Shown: positions 10,010 through 18,717, counted from the stretch's first letter. The stretch is DNA of 64,000 nucleotides from Stutzerimonas frequens (GCF_024448335.1 NZ_JAMOHM010000002.1:186001-250000), one strand, 5' to 3'. Program-made: numbers and translations. Notes: generated from the sequence alone by a model not told the origin.

Positions 10010-10641
10010 GCGGCTCGCTGCCCCAGATCCAGTTCACGGTAGCCAGCAGGCATCTCGGTGAGACTGTGGTGAGTGGTCAGCACGACCAGTCCGCCCTGCT
10101 CGCAATGGGCCGCCAGGTGTCGCTCCAGTTGCGCCACACCATGCTTGTCAAGCGCCGTGAACGGCTCGTCGAGAATCCACAGCGGCGGCGGGGAAAGGTA
10201 GAGTCGCGCAAGCCCGACACGACGCTGCTGCCCTGCCGAAAGGGTGTGGCAGGGCACGTCTTCGAAACCGCGCAGTCCTACGGCAGCAAGCGCCTGCCAG
10301 ATCGCTTCGCGACTTGCCGGTTGATGCAGCGCGCACAGCCAGGTCAGGTTTTCTTCTGCGGTAAGCAGGCCCTTGATGCCGGCAGCGTGCCCGATCCACA
10401 ACAGGTTGCGGGCCAGCTCGCCACGTTGCGCGTCGAGTGGCAGCCCCTTGAGCCTGACCTCGCCGGCGGTGGGCTGCATGAGGCCGGACAGCAGGCGCAG
10501 CAGGCTGGTCTTGCCGCTACCGTTGGGGCCGGAAATCTGCAGCATTTCGCCGTTCTCGAGGCGCAGATCGAGCTTGTCGAACAACAGCCGCCAATCCCGC
10601 TCGCAGGCGAGCGCCACAGCTTCGAGGAAGGGAGTTGACAC
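10006..10641 (-). CDS. ccmA: ABC transporter ATP-binding protein CcmA
   Basis: 211 aa with Walker [12 protein letters not shown], signature [14 protein letters not shown], Walker [13 protein letters not shown] and H-loop LTTHH. It is first in ccmABCDEFGHI and starts with GTG at 10641. The operon is complete and read without a break, with every junction from ccmC to ccmI overlapping or nearly so. Confidence 0.96.
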   Translation of the reverse strand: MSTPFLEAVALACERDWRLLFDKLDLRLENGEMLQISGPNGSGKTSLLRLLSGLMQPTAGEVRLKGLPLDAQRGELARNLLWIGHAAGIKGLLTAEENLTWLCALHQPASREAIWQALAAVGLRGFEDVPCHTLSAGQQRRVGLARLYLSPPPLWILDEPFTALDKHGVAQLERHLAAHCEQGGLVVLTTHHSLTEMPAGYRELDLGQRAA

Positions 10642-10653
10642 GCTGGCGACACC

Positions 10654-10679
10654 TCAAGATGAAAAAGGCCTGGCCGCTA
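10654..10679 (+). promoter_or_regulatory. Weak FliA-like promoter for the FliK-like gene
   Basis: Plus strand shows TCAAG (10654-10658) and GCCGCTA (10673-10679). Compared with TCAAGTTT-N12-GCCGATA, the spacer is one base short and one -10 base differs. An inverted repeat GCCTGGCC/GGCCAGGC (10668-10675 and 10694-10701) overlaps it. Confidence 0.3.
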
Positions 10680-10708
10680 TACTCAGGTGGGTAGGCCAGG
10701 CGGGCGGA

Positions 10709-10736
10709 ATTATACATGGCAACCTTGAGTGCCAAA
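10709..10736 (-). promoter_or_regulatory. Candidate sigma70 promoter of the ccm operon
   Basis: Minus strand TTTGGC (10736-10731), 16 bp, TATAAT (10714-10709). The -10 is perfect and the -35 is fair. It would give a leader of about 60 nt before ccmA that contains the GCCTGGCC dyad. It is divergent from the FliK-like gene. Confidence 0.45.
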
Positions 10737-10776
10737 GGCCGCAAGCACGAAAGGTTGTAAGAGCATTTGAGGAAAG

Positions 10777-12306
10777 ATGACCGAGATCAAGAGTACCACC
10801 GCTCTGCCCCAGGCCGGCATGCCACGCCAGAGCGCAGCCTCCAGCGAGCTCGCACTGAAGCTTCTGCAACCGATGCAGGGTCTGCTGGCAGCCGGCGAGC
10901 AGGCCGAGGCCGAGGTGGTCGGCATCAGGGAGGCAGCGCAGGCCTTTCGCCTGGTGCTGCGTCTGACCATGACCGGGGGACGCCAGGCCACTGTCGAGGT
11001 CAGTAGCAACAAGGCGCCAGCTCTCGGCGCGGCCTATGTCATCACCGCGCTCTCGGACACCCGCCTGCTGGCGTCGCAACAGGCAGCCGGACGCCAACCC
11101 GCCTCCTCGCTCGATCTCGAGCAGTTGCCGGTCGGCAGTGTGATCCAGGGCCGCGTCGTCGCCAGCAGCGAACATCGGCTGGACGACGGACAGAAGCTGT
11201 TCAAGGTGGTGATCAGCCTGCTCAACTCACCACTCAGCGGCCAGAAGCTGAACATCGAATCGAGCACCCCGCTGGCGCTAGGCAGCCTGCTGACAGCCCA
11301 GGTAAAGGGGAGTCAGGCATTGAGCTTCTTGCCGTTGAGTGGCCGGCTCGATCAGCTGCATCTAGGCGAGCAGCTCAGCGCGCAGCAGCAGCGCCAGGCT
11401 TCGCTCGAAGGTTTGTTCAAGGCGCTGCAAGGTGCCTCGGGCACGCTGCCCGGCGGCCTGAAGGGCGCGGCCGAAGCCTTGCTTGGCCAGGTTCCCGACA
11501 TGCAGCAGCTGACCGATGCCAAGGCACTGGCTGCGGCACTGGCCAAGAGTGGCGTCTTTCTCGAGGCGCGACTGCTGGCGGGACAAACCGAGGGCCTGCA
11601 GGGAGATCTCAAAGCTGCCCTACTGCGTCTGCTTGCGCAAATGCCGAGTCTCCCTGGCAGCACACCGCTGACTGGAGCCCACGCCGGCGCCGCCATGGGA
11701 CAAGTGCTGCCGGCGTTCGCACGCCAGGCCCTGGGCGCGTTGACCCAAGGCAGCACCCGCCAGCTCGCGATCGGCTTCCCCCTGCCCAGCAAGCTTCCAC
11801 CGGGCATGGAAGAGGAAGCCGACCTGGAGCTGCTGCTCAAGCTTGCCGCGGCAGCAGTCTCGAGACTGCAAACGCACCAGCTTTCCAGCCTGGCGCAAAC
11901 ACAGGTCGGGCCAGACGGTGCCCTGCTCACGACGTGGCAACTGGAACTGCCGATGCGTGACGGCCGGGACTTCGTGCCGTTGCAAATCAAGCTGCAGCGC
12001 GAAGACCCGCCAAGACGGCAGGAGAAAGAACGCGGCGAGGCAGTTTGGAAGATCGAACTGGCATTCGATATCGCGCCGCTGGGCCCGCTGCAGGTTCAGG
12101 CACAGCTGATGCGCGGCACCCTGGCGAGCCAGCTCTGGGCCGAACGCAGCGCCACCGCACAGCTGATCGCTACCGAACTCACGCACTTACGCGAACGCTT
12201 GCAAGCCGCGGGATTGAGCGTGGGCGAGCTGACTTGCCGTCAGGGCGTGCCGCCGCAAGGGCCAAGTACCACACTCGAACAGCGCTTCGTGGATGAAACT
12301 GCATGA
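10777..12306 (+). CDS. FliK-like flagellar hook-length control family protein (second copy)
   Basis: 509 aa, no signal peptide. Low-complexity, Ala/Leu/Gln-rich N-terminal two-thirds and a C-terminal domain of the Flg_hook type (LLTTWQLELPMRDGRDFVPLQ, then IAPLGPLQVQAQLMRGTLASQLW). True FliK is encoded at 33789-35024, so this is a paralogue. Its stop overlaps the start of an FlhB C-terminal-domain homologue (ATGA), and FliK works through FlhB in hook-length control. GAGGAAAG precedes the ATG. The gene is on the opposite strand to the surrounding flagellar and ccm genes. Its function is not known. Confidence 0.75.
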   Translation: MTEIKSTTALPQAGMPRQSAASSELALKLLQPMQGLLAAGEQAEAEVVGIREAAQAFRLVLRLTMTGGRQATVEVSSNKAPALGAAYVITALSDTRLLASQQAAGRQPASSLDLEQLPVGSVIQGRVVASSEHRLDDGQKLFKVVISLLNSPLSGQKLNIESSTPLALGSLLTAQVKGSQALSFLPLSGRLDQLHLGEQLSAQQQRQASLEGLFKALQGASGTLPGGLKGAAEALLGQVPDMQQLTDAKALAAALAKSGVFLEARLLAGQTEGLQGDLKAALLRLLAQMPSLPGSTPLTGAHAGAAMGQVLPAFARQALGALTQGSTRQLAIGFPLPSKLPPGMEEEADLELLLKLAAAAVSRLQTHQLSSLAQTQVGPDGALLTTWQLELPMRDGRDFVPLQIKLQREDPPRRQEKERGEAVWKIELAFDIAPLGPLQVQAQLMRGTLASQLWAERSATAQLIATELTHLRERLQAAGLSVGELTCRQGVPPQGPSTTLEQRFVDETA

Positions 12307-12635
12307 CCGACAAGCAACCGCCGCGCCAGGCCATAGCGCTCAGCTACGATGGCATCAACGCCCCGAGCCTTACGGCCAAGGGCGACGATGAACTGGCCGA
12401 GGCCATTCTGGCCATCGCGCGCGAACACGAGGTACCGATCTACGAAAACGCCGATCTGGTGCGCCTGCTTGCGAAACTGGAACTGGGCGACGAAATCCCC
12501 GAGGCGCTCTATCGCACCATCGCCGAGATCATCGCCTTCGCCTGGTACCTGAAGGGTAAGTGCCCACCTGGTTTCCGCGAACCGGTCAATGACACGACCC
12601 AGACGCCGCCACTGCTCAGTGGGCCTGGGCGTTGA
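12303..12635 (+). CDS. FlhB cytoplasmic-domain homologue (FlhX/FhlB type)
   Basis: 110 aa without membrane helices. It resembles the C-terminal cytoplasmic domain of FlhB after its autocleavage site: AIALSYDGINAPSLTAKGDDELAEAILAIA and then VPIYENADLVRLLAKLELGDEIP. The NPTH cleavage motif present in true FlhB (28082-29218) is absent, so this mimics only the cleaved fragment. It is translationally coupled to the FliK-like gene. Its last 20 bp overlap the 3' end of the rhodanese gene on the other strand. Confidence 0.8.
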   Translation: MTDKQPPRQAIALSYDGINAPSLTAKGDDELAEAILAIAREHEVPIYENADLVRLLAKLELGDEIPEALYRTIAEIIAFAWYLKGKCPPGFREPVNDTTQTPPLLSGPGR

Positions 12636-13059
12636 GCACAACGGCTGCTCGGTCCTCGCCGGTCACCTGAGGCAGGTCGTGCAGCTGCCAGGCAAAGTAG
12701 CCGGCTCGAAAATAGAAAACACGCTGATAGCCCCAGGCGACGGCCATGCGTGCGGCTTCCGCACTGCGGGGGCAGATCTCACTGTCGCAGTAGATGACCA
12801 GAGGCAGCTCCCGCGGCCATTCGGGGCCTGCCAAGCTAACGAAATCGCTGGCCAGCTCGAAGTGCACCGCCCCCTCCACATGGCCCCATAGCCACTCGCG
12901 ATCCGAGCGCACGTCGATGAACACCGCACCCAGTTCGTGCAAGCGCTTGGCCTGGAAGACATTGATGGTCATGGCGCCATCCACTTCGTCCGGTGCTTCA
13001 ACGGCGTGAACCGTGCCCAGGGAGGCCATCAACAATAGAAAAACGAGCACGCAGCGCAT
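12616..13059 (-). CDS. Periplasmic rhodanese-domain protein
   Basis: 147 aa from ATG 13059; AGGAGG lies six to seven bases upstream, better placed for this ATG than for the adjacent GTG at 13062. A signal peptide (MRCVLVFLLLMASLGTVHA) leads into one rhodanese domain: VFIDVRSDREWLWGHVEGAVH then YCDSEICPRSAEAARMA. The active loop has two cysteines and is C-x6-R when measured from the first, longer than the usual C-x4-R, so sulfurtransfer chemistry may differ. It sits between flagellar genes without an obvious link to them. Confidence 0.8.
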   Translation of the reverse strand: MRCVLVFLLLMASLGTVHAVEAPDEVDGAMTINVFQAKRLHELGAVFIDVRSDREWLWGHVEGAVHFELASDFVSLAGPEWPRELPLVIYCDSEICPRSAEAARMAVAWGYQRVFYFRAGYFAWQLHDLPQVTGEDRAAVVLNAQAH

Positions 13060-13072
13060 CACCGCCCTCCTC

Positions 13073-13169
13073 GTTCCGAAAAACGGAACCGCACCCTGCC
13101 TGGTCGGACCAGGCCGATACGAGTTGGAATGCAGTGGCTGGAGGAGGTTCCGATCACCCGGGAGGAACC
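13073..13169. repeat. Three consecutive inverted repeats between the rhodanese and DUF2802 genes
   Basis: Perfect dyads in under 100 bp: GTTCCG-AAAAA-CGGAAC (13073-13089), GCCTGGTC-G-GACCAGGC (13098-13114) and GGTTCC-N12-GGAACC (13146-13169). The outer two share the GGTTCC/GGAACC core. They lie downstream of the DUF2802 gene and over the rhodanese leader, so they could stop chemotaxis-operon transcription or bind a regulator. Confidence 0.6.
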
Positions 13170-13189
13170 GATGGGCGATGTGCGCCAGC

Positions 13190-13603
13190 TCAGGGTTTTT
13201 GACGCGCCTGATGCAGCTTGCTCATCAGCTCGGCCTCGGACTGGGAGAGACCGCAGGATTGGGTGAGATCATCGATGCTTGCCCCCATGCCGACCAGCTT
13301 GGCGGCCTGAGAGAAGGAAAAATTGTTGGGATCACGCAGTTCCAGCTGGTTGAGCTTGTCCGGCAACGGCGCAACGACGCGCGCCAGCTCACGCAGCTCG
13401 TCACCAATGCGCATGTTGCCTTCGAGATAGGCATCCAGACGATTGCTCAGCTCCTTGATGCGCTTGTCCCGCGCCGCGTCACGCTGGCGCTGCTGCTCAG
13501 CCAGCAACCGCTGTCGCTTGAGCAGCCAAAGGCAGAACCCCAGCAGGCCCAGACAGCAGAATGCCAGCGCGATCAGCGATGCGACCAGCGACGCGATCAG
13601 CAT
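13190..13603 (-). CDS. DUF2802 membrane protein of the chemotaxis operon
   Basis: 137 aa: one N-terminal membrane helix (SLVASLIALAFCCLGLLGFCLWLL), a charged coiled coil (about residues 30-75), and a C-terminal helical part resembling a DNA-binding-type fold, AAKLVGMGASIDDLTQSCGLSQSEAELMSKL. A DUF2802 gene follows cheW in Pseudomonas. It starts 3 bp after the cheW stop and so belongs to the parP-cheW unit. Function unknown. Confidence 0.8.
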   Translation of the reverse strand: MLIASLVASLIALAFCCLGLLGFCLWLLKRQRLLAEQQRQRDAARDKRIKELSNRLDAYLEGNMRIGDELRELARVVAPLPDKLNQLELRDPNNFSFSQAAKLVGMGASIDDLTQSCGLSQSEAELMSKLHQARQKP

Positions 13604-13606
13604 GTA

Positions 13607-14086
13607 TCAGATGCTCTCAAGCTCGGCCCACTCTTCTTCGCTCATCATCTTGTCGAGTTCGACCAGAATCAGCAGCTCGCCGTTCTTGTTGCACACGCCC
13701 TGAATGAACTTGGCCGATTCATCGTTGCCGACGTTGGGGGCGGTTTCGATTTCCGACTGACGCAGGTAAACCACCTCAGCGACGCTGTCGACCATGATGC
13801 CGATCACCTGCCGATCCGCTTCGATGATCACGATACGGGTATTGTCCGAAACCGGGGCCGGGGCCAGACCGAAACGCTGGCGCGTATCGATTACCGTGAC
13901 CACGTTGCCTCGCAGATTGATGATGCCCAGCACGTAGCTCGGCGCCCCGGGTACCGGCGCAATCTCGGTGTAGCGCAACACTTCCTGAACCTGCATCACG
14001 TTGATGCCGTACGTCTCGTTATCCAGACGGAAGGTTACCCATTGCAGAACAGGATCTTCGGAGCCCTGCGCAGACGTCATCTTCAT
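13607..14086 (-). CDS. cheW: Chemotaxis adaptor CheW
   Basis: 159 aa, a single CheW domain (VLQWVTFRLDNETYGINVMQVQEVL, then GIINLRGNVVTVIDTR). It couples chemoreceptors to CheA. AGAAGG lies eight bases before the ATG at 14086. It is downstream of parP and upstream of DUF2802, the order known from P. aeruginosa. Confidence 0.96.
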   Translation of the reverse strand: MKMTSAQGSEDPVLQWVTFRLDNETYGINVMQVQEVLRYTEIAPVPGAPSYVLGIINLRGNVVTVIDTRQRFGLAPAPVSDNTRIVIIEADRQVIGIMVDSVAEVVYLRQSEIETAPNVGNDESAKFIQGVCNKNGELLILVELDKMMSEEEWAELESI

Positions 14087-14168
14087 AATCCCACCTTCTT
14101 CAATTACCGCTCGCGGCGGTCGATTCTATCGCCAGGCCGCACACCGCGTGCGACCGTCATTCATTCTT

Positions 14169-14990
14169 TCAGCGCTTGTGCGGCTTTGCCGTGTCGTGCA
14201 TCTGCTTGACCGCACCACTGGCGATCAGCTCGGCCAGTGCCGTGACATCGACCAGCGCACACATGTGTTCGATAACCGTACCGGCCAACCAAGGGCGCTG
14301 GCTGCGCTGTGTACGCCACTTCACTTCGCTGGGGTCGAGACGGATCGACCGGCTGACCTGATGTACCGCCAGCCCCCATTCATAACCCTGCACCGAAATC
14401 ACGTACTGCAGGCCCTGGCGAAAATCGTCGCGATAGCGATCAGGCATCACCCAGCGCGCCGTGTCCAGCACCTTCAGATTGCCCGCCTGGCTCGGCAGTA
14501 TGCCAAGAAACCAGTCGGGCTGGCCGAACAGCGGCGTAAGCTCCTGTCCCGCCAGCGGGTAGATGGACCCCAGGCAGACCAGAGGCACCGCCAGCGTCAG
14601 CCCGGCGACATCGAACAGCAGACACTCGAAGGGCTCGTCGCCCCAGCCCGGATGCCGATCAGCGACGATAGCTGTCAGTTCATCGACAGGCTGCGCAGCG
14701 GCCGCCAAGGCAATGATTGGCGCTGCGGCATGCACTGGCGCGGGCGCAGGTATTTCAGGGGCTTCAGGCGCGACGACCACAGGCGGCGCGGGCGGCGTGG
14801 GCTGTACGATCTCCAGGCGCGGCGGCTGGCTGATTCGCGCATCGCGCAGCTGTTCCTCGAGCACGGCAGCCTGGAATTCGTCCTGACTGACCGAGTCCGC
14901 CAGTTCGATGGCCGCATCCTGCAGCAGCCCGTCGAGATAAGACTGCAGCGCTTGCTGGGATCGGGTTTCGGTAAGGACGGTGCGACTCAT
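14169..14990 (-). CDS. parP: CheW-domain protein ParP (polar array positioning)
   Basis: 273 aa: acidic N-terminus (about 1-55), a Pro/Ala-rich linker (about 60-105) and a C-terminal CheW-like domain (PFECLLFDVAGLTLAVPLVCLGSIYPL). ParP links ParC to CheA and holds chemosensory arrays at the cell pole in polar flagellates. No good Shine-Dalgarno precedes the ATG, but a FliA promoter with a short leader does (15022-15048). Confidence 0.85.
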   Translation of the reverse strand: MSRTVLTETRSQQALQSYLDGLLQDAAIELADSVSQDEFQAAVLEEQLRDARISQPPRLEIVQPTPPAPPVVVAPEAPEIPAPAPVHAAAPIIALAAAAQPVDELTAIVADRHPGWGDEPFECLLFDVAGLTLAVPLVCLGSIYPLAGQELTPLFGQPDWFLGILPSQAGNLKVLDTARWVMPDRYRDDFRQGLQYVISVQGYEWGLAVHQVSRSIRLDPSEVKWRTQRSQRPWLAGTVIEHMCALVDVTALAELIASGAVKQMHDTAKPHKR

Positions 14991-15021
14991 GGAAAGACTC
15001 GTAAGGAGAAGCTGAACAGGC

Positions 15022-15048
15022 TATCGGCTGCCGACGCAACAAACTTGA
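15022..15048 (-). promoter_or_regulatory. FliA (sigma28) promoter of parP-cheW-DUF2802
   Basis: Minus strand TCAAGTTT (15048-15041), exactly 12 bp, then GCCGATA (15028-15022). This is a full match to TCAAGTTT-N12-GCCGATA. The predicted start near 15014 leaves about 24 nt before the parP ATG. Confidence 0.8.
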
Positions 15049-15079
15049 GGCGCCAAGCGCCGAGCGGTTGTCCCTTTTG

Positions 15080-15868
15080 TCAAGCCACCTGCGGCGACGG
15101 TTGCAGCGCCAGCAGGTGCTTCAGCAAGGCACGATAGGCAAGAACGGCGCGGCTGGCGGGATCGAACTGCGAAGGTGTCAGACCGGCACGACTGGCGTCG
15201 CGCAGCCGCGTATCGATTGGAATGAAAGCCGGCCAGAGATGGTCGGCGTAGCCGGCACGCAAGACCTTGAGCGTGTTCATCGAGGCCTGGGTACGACGGT
15301 CGAACAGCGTCGGCACGATGGTGTACGGCAGCGCCTGCTTGCGCGAGCGGTTGATCATCGACAGCGTGCTGACCATGCGCTCGAGGCCCTTCATCGCGAG
15401 AAACTCGGTTTGTACCGGGATCACCAGTTGCTGGCTGGCAGCAAGTGCATTGACCATCAGCACGCCGAGCAGCGGCGGGCTGTCGATGACCGCGTAATCG
15501 AAGTCCTGCCAGAGCTGCGACAGACTCTTGGCGATCACCAGTCCCAGACCGTTCTGCCCTGGCGACTGACGCTCCAGCGTCGCGAGCACCGTGCTCGACG
15601 GCATCAGCGAGATTCGCTCATGACTGGTGGAGAGTAGAAGCTGCCAGGGCAGACCTTCTGGCACGGTACCCTGGTGCTGGAACAGGTCGAAGACGCTGTG
15701 CTCTAGGTTGTCCGGATCGTGACCAAAATAGCTGGTCATCGACCCGTGCGGATCCAGGTCCAGCACCACGACACGCTTGCCGGAGTCGGCCAGCAAGCCC
15801 GCCAGCGCGATCGACGTGGTGGTTTTGCCCACCCCACCCTTTTGATTGGCAACAGCCCAGACTCTCAT
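15080..15868 (-). CDS. parC: ParA-like ATPase ParC (chemotaxis array polar localisation)
   Basis: 262 aa with the deviant Walker A KGGVGKTTTS at the N-terminus, the DLDPHGSMTSYFG switch and the DSPPLLG Walker B region. This is a MinD/ParA-family ATPase. It is in the chemotaxis cluster next to parP and has no parB partner, which argues for array placement and not chromosome segregation. It should not be confused with topoisomerase IV ParC. Confidence 0.85.
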   Translation of the reverse strand: MRVWAVANQKGGVGKTTTSIALAGLLADSGKRVVVLDLDPHGSMTSYFGHDPDNLEHSVFDLFQHQGTVPEGLPWQLLLSTSHERISLMPSSTVLATLERQSPGQNGLGLVIAKSLSQLWQDFDYAVIDSPPLLGVLMVNALAASQQLVIPVQTEFLAMKGLERMVSTLSMINRSRKQALPYTIVPTLFDRRTQASMNTLKVLRAGYADHLWPAFIPIDTRLRDASRAGLTPSQFDPASRAVLAYRALLKHLLALQPSPQVA

Positions 15869-15952
15869 GGTTCCCCACCCGGCGAAGCTGACCGGCAGTT
15901 CCCACCTGAAACGGCGGGGCGACGGTGTTTTGACGATTGCACCCTCAGGCGC

Positions 15953-16795
15953 TCACATGGCTGCAGCCGGTGCAGATTGTGTGCCAGCCCGACGCAGTGC
16001 CTCGTTGGGCCTGGCATTTGCGCTACCGACGCCGGAAACGCTGCGGCGCACATCGAGATTGCGCGATACCACGAGGATCACCCGTCGGTTACGCGCGCGC
16101 CCCTCGGCCGTCGAATTGTCAGCCACCGGCTGAAACTCGCCGTAGCCTACGGCCGCAAGCCGGGACGGGGCGACTCCTTGCGCGGCGAGCATGCGTACGA
16201 CGCTGCCGGCTCGCGCTGCGGACAGCTCCCAGTTGGTCGGGAACTGGCTCGTGCTGATGGGCAGATTGTCGGTAAAGCCTTCGACATGGATGGGGTTGTC
16301 GTAAGGCGCCAGGATGGCCGCGACCTTGTCGATCAACTGGAACGCCTGATCATTGGGCAGCGCGTCACCGCTGGGAAACAGCAGACTGGAGTTGAGCTCG
16401 ATCTCGATCCACAGCTCATTGCCGCGAATGGTCAGCTGCTCGTTGGCAATCAGTTCGCCGAAGGTCTCGCGCATGCTTTGCGCGATACGCTCCAGCGGAT
16501 CGAACGTCGGCGCCCCGGATGTCGAGGACGGGCCGGAAAGGTCTTGCACCTGCGAAACATCCGACTCGGTGGTCCGCGGCCGCTCGTCACCAATCGGGAT
16601 TGGTTTCACGGCCCGATCGACCTGGTTGAACACGCCGACCAGCGAGTCGGAGAGAATCTTGTACTTGCCCTCGTTAATCGAGGAAATCGAGTACATCACC
16701 ACGAAGAAGGCGAACAGCAGCGTGATGAAATCGGCGTACGAAACCAGCCAACGCTCGTGATTCTCGTGCTCTTCCGGCGCTCTGCGTCTGGCCAT
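15953..16795 (-). CDS. motD: Flagellar stator protein MotD (MotB family)
   Basis: 280 aa. One membrane helix in SYADFITLLFAFFVVMYSIS carries the proton-conducting Asp22. A plug/linker follows, then an OmpA-like peptidoglycan-binding domain (IHVEGFTDNLPI, NWELSAARAGSVVRMLAAQGV). It pairs with MotC in the second stator set of pseudomonads, which supports swarming and swimming in viscous medium. A disordered C-terminal tail of about 40 residues is present. Confidence 0.94.
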   Translation of the reverse strand: MARRRAPEEHENHERWLVSYADFITLLFAFFVVMYSISSINEGKYKILSDSLVGVFNQVDRAVKPIPIGDERPRTTESDVSQVQDLSGPSSTSGAPTFDPLERIAQSMRETFGELIANEQLTIRGNELWIEIELNSSLLFPSGDALPNDQAFQLIDKVAAILAPYDNPIHVEGFTDNLPISTSQFPTNWELSAARAGSVVRMLAAQGVAPSRLAAVGYGEFQPVADNSTAEGRARNRRVILVVSRNLDVRRSVSGVGSANARPNEALRRAGTQSAPAAAM

Positions 16796-16800
16796 GGCGA

Positions 16801-17541
16801 TCAGTCCATGAAGCCTTGCAGCTTCATCTCGATGGAGCGTGGATTTTCGCCTTCGGCGATGGATAGCACACCTTCGAGCAGCATCTCGCGATAGGCCGTC
16901 TGGCGCTGAACGACACTCTTCAGCTTGTTGCCCACTGGCAGGACCAGCAGGTTGGCGAAGGCGACCCCATAGATCGTTGCGACGAAGGCCACGGCGATGC
17001 CGCTGCCGAGCTGGCTGGGATCGGCCAGATTGCCCATTACGTGGATCAGACCCATCACCGCACCGATGATGCCGATGGTCGGAGAATAGCCACCCATGCT
17101 CTCGTAGACCTTGGCGGCCCGAAGATCGCGGCCTTCCTGGGTGTAGAGGTCAACTTCGAGAATACTGCGGATGACTTCCGGCTCGGCGCCGTCGACCAGC
17201 AGCTGCAGCCCCTTGCGTGCGTAGGGATCGGGTTCAGTCTCGGCAACCGGCTCGAGGCCGAGCAGTCCTTCCTTGCGCGCCGTATTGCTCCAGGCGGTGA
17301 CCATGGCGATGCCGCGAGCCAGATCGATGCGCGGCGGAAAGAAGATCCAGCGACCGATGCTCATGGCACGCATGAACACCGCGATGGGTGTTTGCAGCAG
17401 TACCGCGCCGAGCGTGCCGCCCAGCACGATCAACGCGGCAGGTCCGTTGAGCAGCGCCGATATGTGGCCACCCTCGAGAAAGTTGCCGCCGACGATGGCG
17501 ACGAACGCCAGCAGCAACCCGATGAGGCTGAGAACATCCAT
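16801..17541 (-). CDS. motC: Flagellar stator protein MotC (MotA family)
   Basis: 246 aa from MDVLSLIGLLLAFVAIVGG. Four membrane helices flank a cytoplasmic loop; the conserved MotA block YSPTIGIIGAVMGLIHVMGNL is present. The start at 17541 lies 16 bp after the cheB stop; an in-frame upstream start would overlap cheB. Five bases separate it from motD. Confidence 0.94.
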   Translation of the reverse strand: MDVLSLIGLLLAFVAIVGGNFLEGGHISALLNGPAALIVLGGTLGAVLLQTPIAVFMRAMSIGRWIFFPPRIDLARGIAMVTAWSNTARKEGLLGLEPVAETEPDPYARKGLQLLVDGAEPEVIRSILEVDLYTQEGRDLRAAKVYESMGGYSPTIGIIGAVMGLIHVMGNLADPSQLGSGIAVAFVATIYGVAFANLLVLPVGNKLKSVVQRQTAYREMLLEGVLSIAEGENPRSIEMKLQGFMD

Positions 17542-17557
17542 CAGCGGCCAGCCTTCA

Positions 17558-18664
17558 TCAGATGCAGGCCTCGGCCAGATTGCGCCCGATGTCGTCCAAC
17601 CCATAAACGGCGTCACTCAGATTGGCTTTGACCACCGCCATCGGCATTCCGTAGATCACGCAACTGGCCTCGTCCTGAGCCCATACCTGACTGCCGCTCT
17701 GTTTGAGCAGCCGCGCGCCCTCGCGGCCATCGGCACCCATACCGGTGAGCACCACTGCAAGCACCTTGTCGTGAAACGACTTGGCCGCCGAACCGAAGGT
17801 GACATCGACACAGGGCTTGTAGTTGAGGCGATCGTCGCCGGGCAGAATGCGCACCGCGCCGCGCCCGTCGATCATCATCTGCTTGCCGCCGGGCGCGAGC
17901 AGCGCCAGGCCGGGTCGCAGCACATCACCATCCTCCGCCTCCTTGACGCGAATGCGGCAGAGCTTGTCCAGGCGGTCGGCGAATGCCTTGGTGAACGCCG
18001 CAGGCATGTGCTGAATAAGCACGATGGGTGCCGGGAAATTGGCAGGCAGTTGAGTCAGCACCCGCTGCAGCGCCACCGGGCCGCCGGTCGAGGTACCGAT
18101 GGCCACCAGCTTGTAGGCCTTGCGCTTGGGCGCCGGCGCACGCGCGGGTGCTGCCGGGGTCGCGCCAGCACCGGTGCTACGGGCAGTGGCCAATGCGGCG
18201 GGTGTTCCGCGGACAGAGGGTGCCGGGGCGCTGACGCTGGAACTGCAGAAAGTGCTGTAGCGTCGGTTGCTGCGCGAAACGGTGTGCACCTTCTCGCACA
18301 GCAGCTGCTTGACCTTGTCCGGGTTGCGCGAGATGTCCTCGAAATTCTTCGGCAGGTAGTCGACGGCACCGGCGTCGAGCGCATCGAGAGTGACCCGCGC
18401 ACCTTCGTGCGTCAGCGAGGAGAACATCAACACCGGCGTCGGACAGCGCTGCATGATCTGCCGCACCGCAGTGATGCCGTCCATCATCGGCATCTCGTAA
18501 TCCATGGTGATGACGTCCGGTTTCAGCGCCAGCACCTGGTCGATCGCCTCGCGCCCGTTGGTAGCGGTGCCGACGACTTGAATATTGGGATCAGAGGAAA
18601 GGATTTCCGAGACACGCCGGCGAAAGAAACCGGAATCGTCGACGACCAGGACCTTGACTGCCAT
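17558..18664 (-). CDS. cheB: Chemotaxis protein-glutamate methylesterase CheB
   Basis: 368 aa: receiver domain ([23 protein letters not shown] phospho-acceptor Asp), a Ala/Pro linker (about 135-185), and a methylesterase domain with GTSTGGP (nucleophile Ser), the IQHMP His and TGMGADG. It removes methyl groups from receptors and so resets adaptation when phosphorylated by CheA. Confidence 0.96.
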   Translation of the reverse strand: MAVKVLVVDDSGFFRRRVSEILSSDPNIQVVGTATNGREAIDQVLALKPDVITMDYEMPMMDGITAVRQIMQRCPTPVLMFSSLTHEGARVTLDALDAGAVDYLPKNFEDISRNPDKVKQLLCEKVHTVSRSNRRYSTFCSSSVSAPAPSVRGTPAALATARSTGAGATPAAPARAPAPKRKAYKLVAIGTSTGGPVALQRVLTQLPANFPAPIVLIQHMPAAFTKAFADRLDKLCRIRVKEAEDGDVLRPGLALLAPGGKQMMIDGRGAVRILPGDDRLNYKPCVDVTFGSAAKSFHDKVLAVVLTGMGADGREGARLLKQSGSQVWAQDEASCVIYGMPMAVVKANLSDAVYGLDDIGRNLAEACI

Positions 18665-18717
18665 ACATCACTCCTAGCGGCAGCGCGCCCCTCCCGGAAC
18701 GGCGCTGCCTGACCGAA

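Noticed and set aside
15080-15868. ParA-like ATPase considered as a plasmid or chromosome partition gene
   Set aside because: No parB or parS is nearby, and it sits beside parP and cheW as in known chemotaxis array loci.
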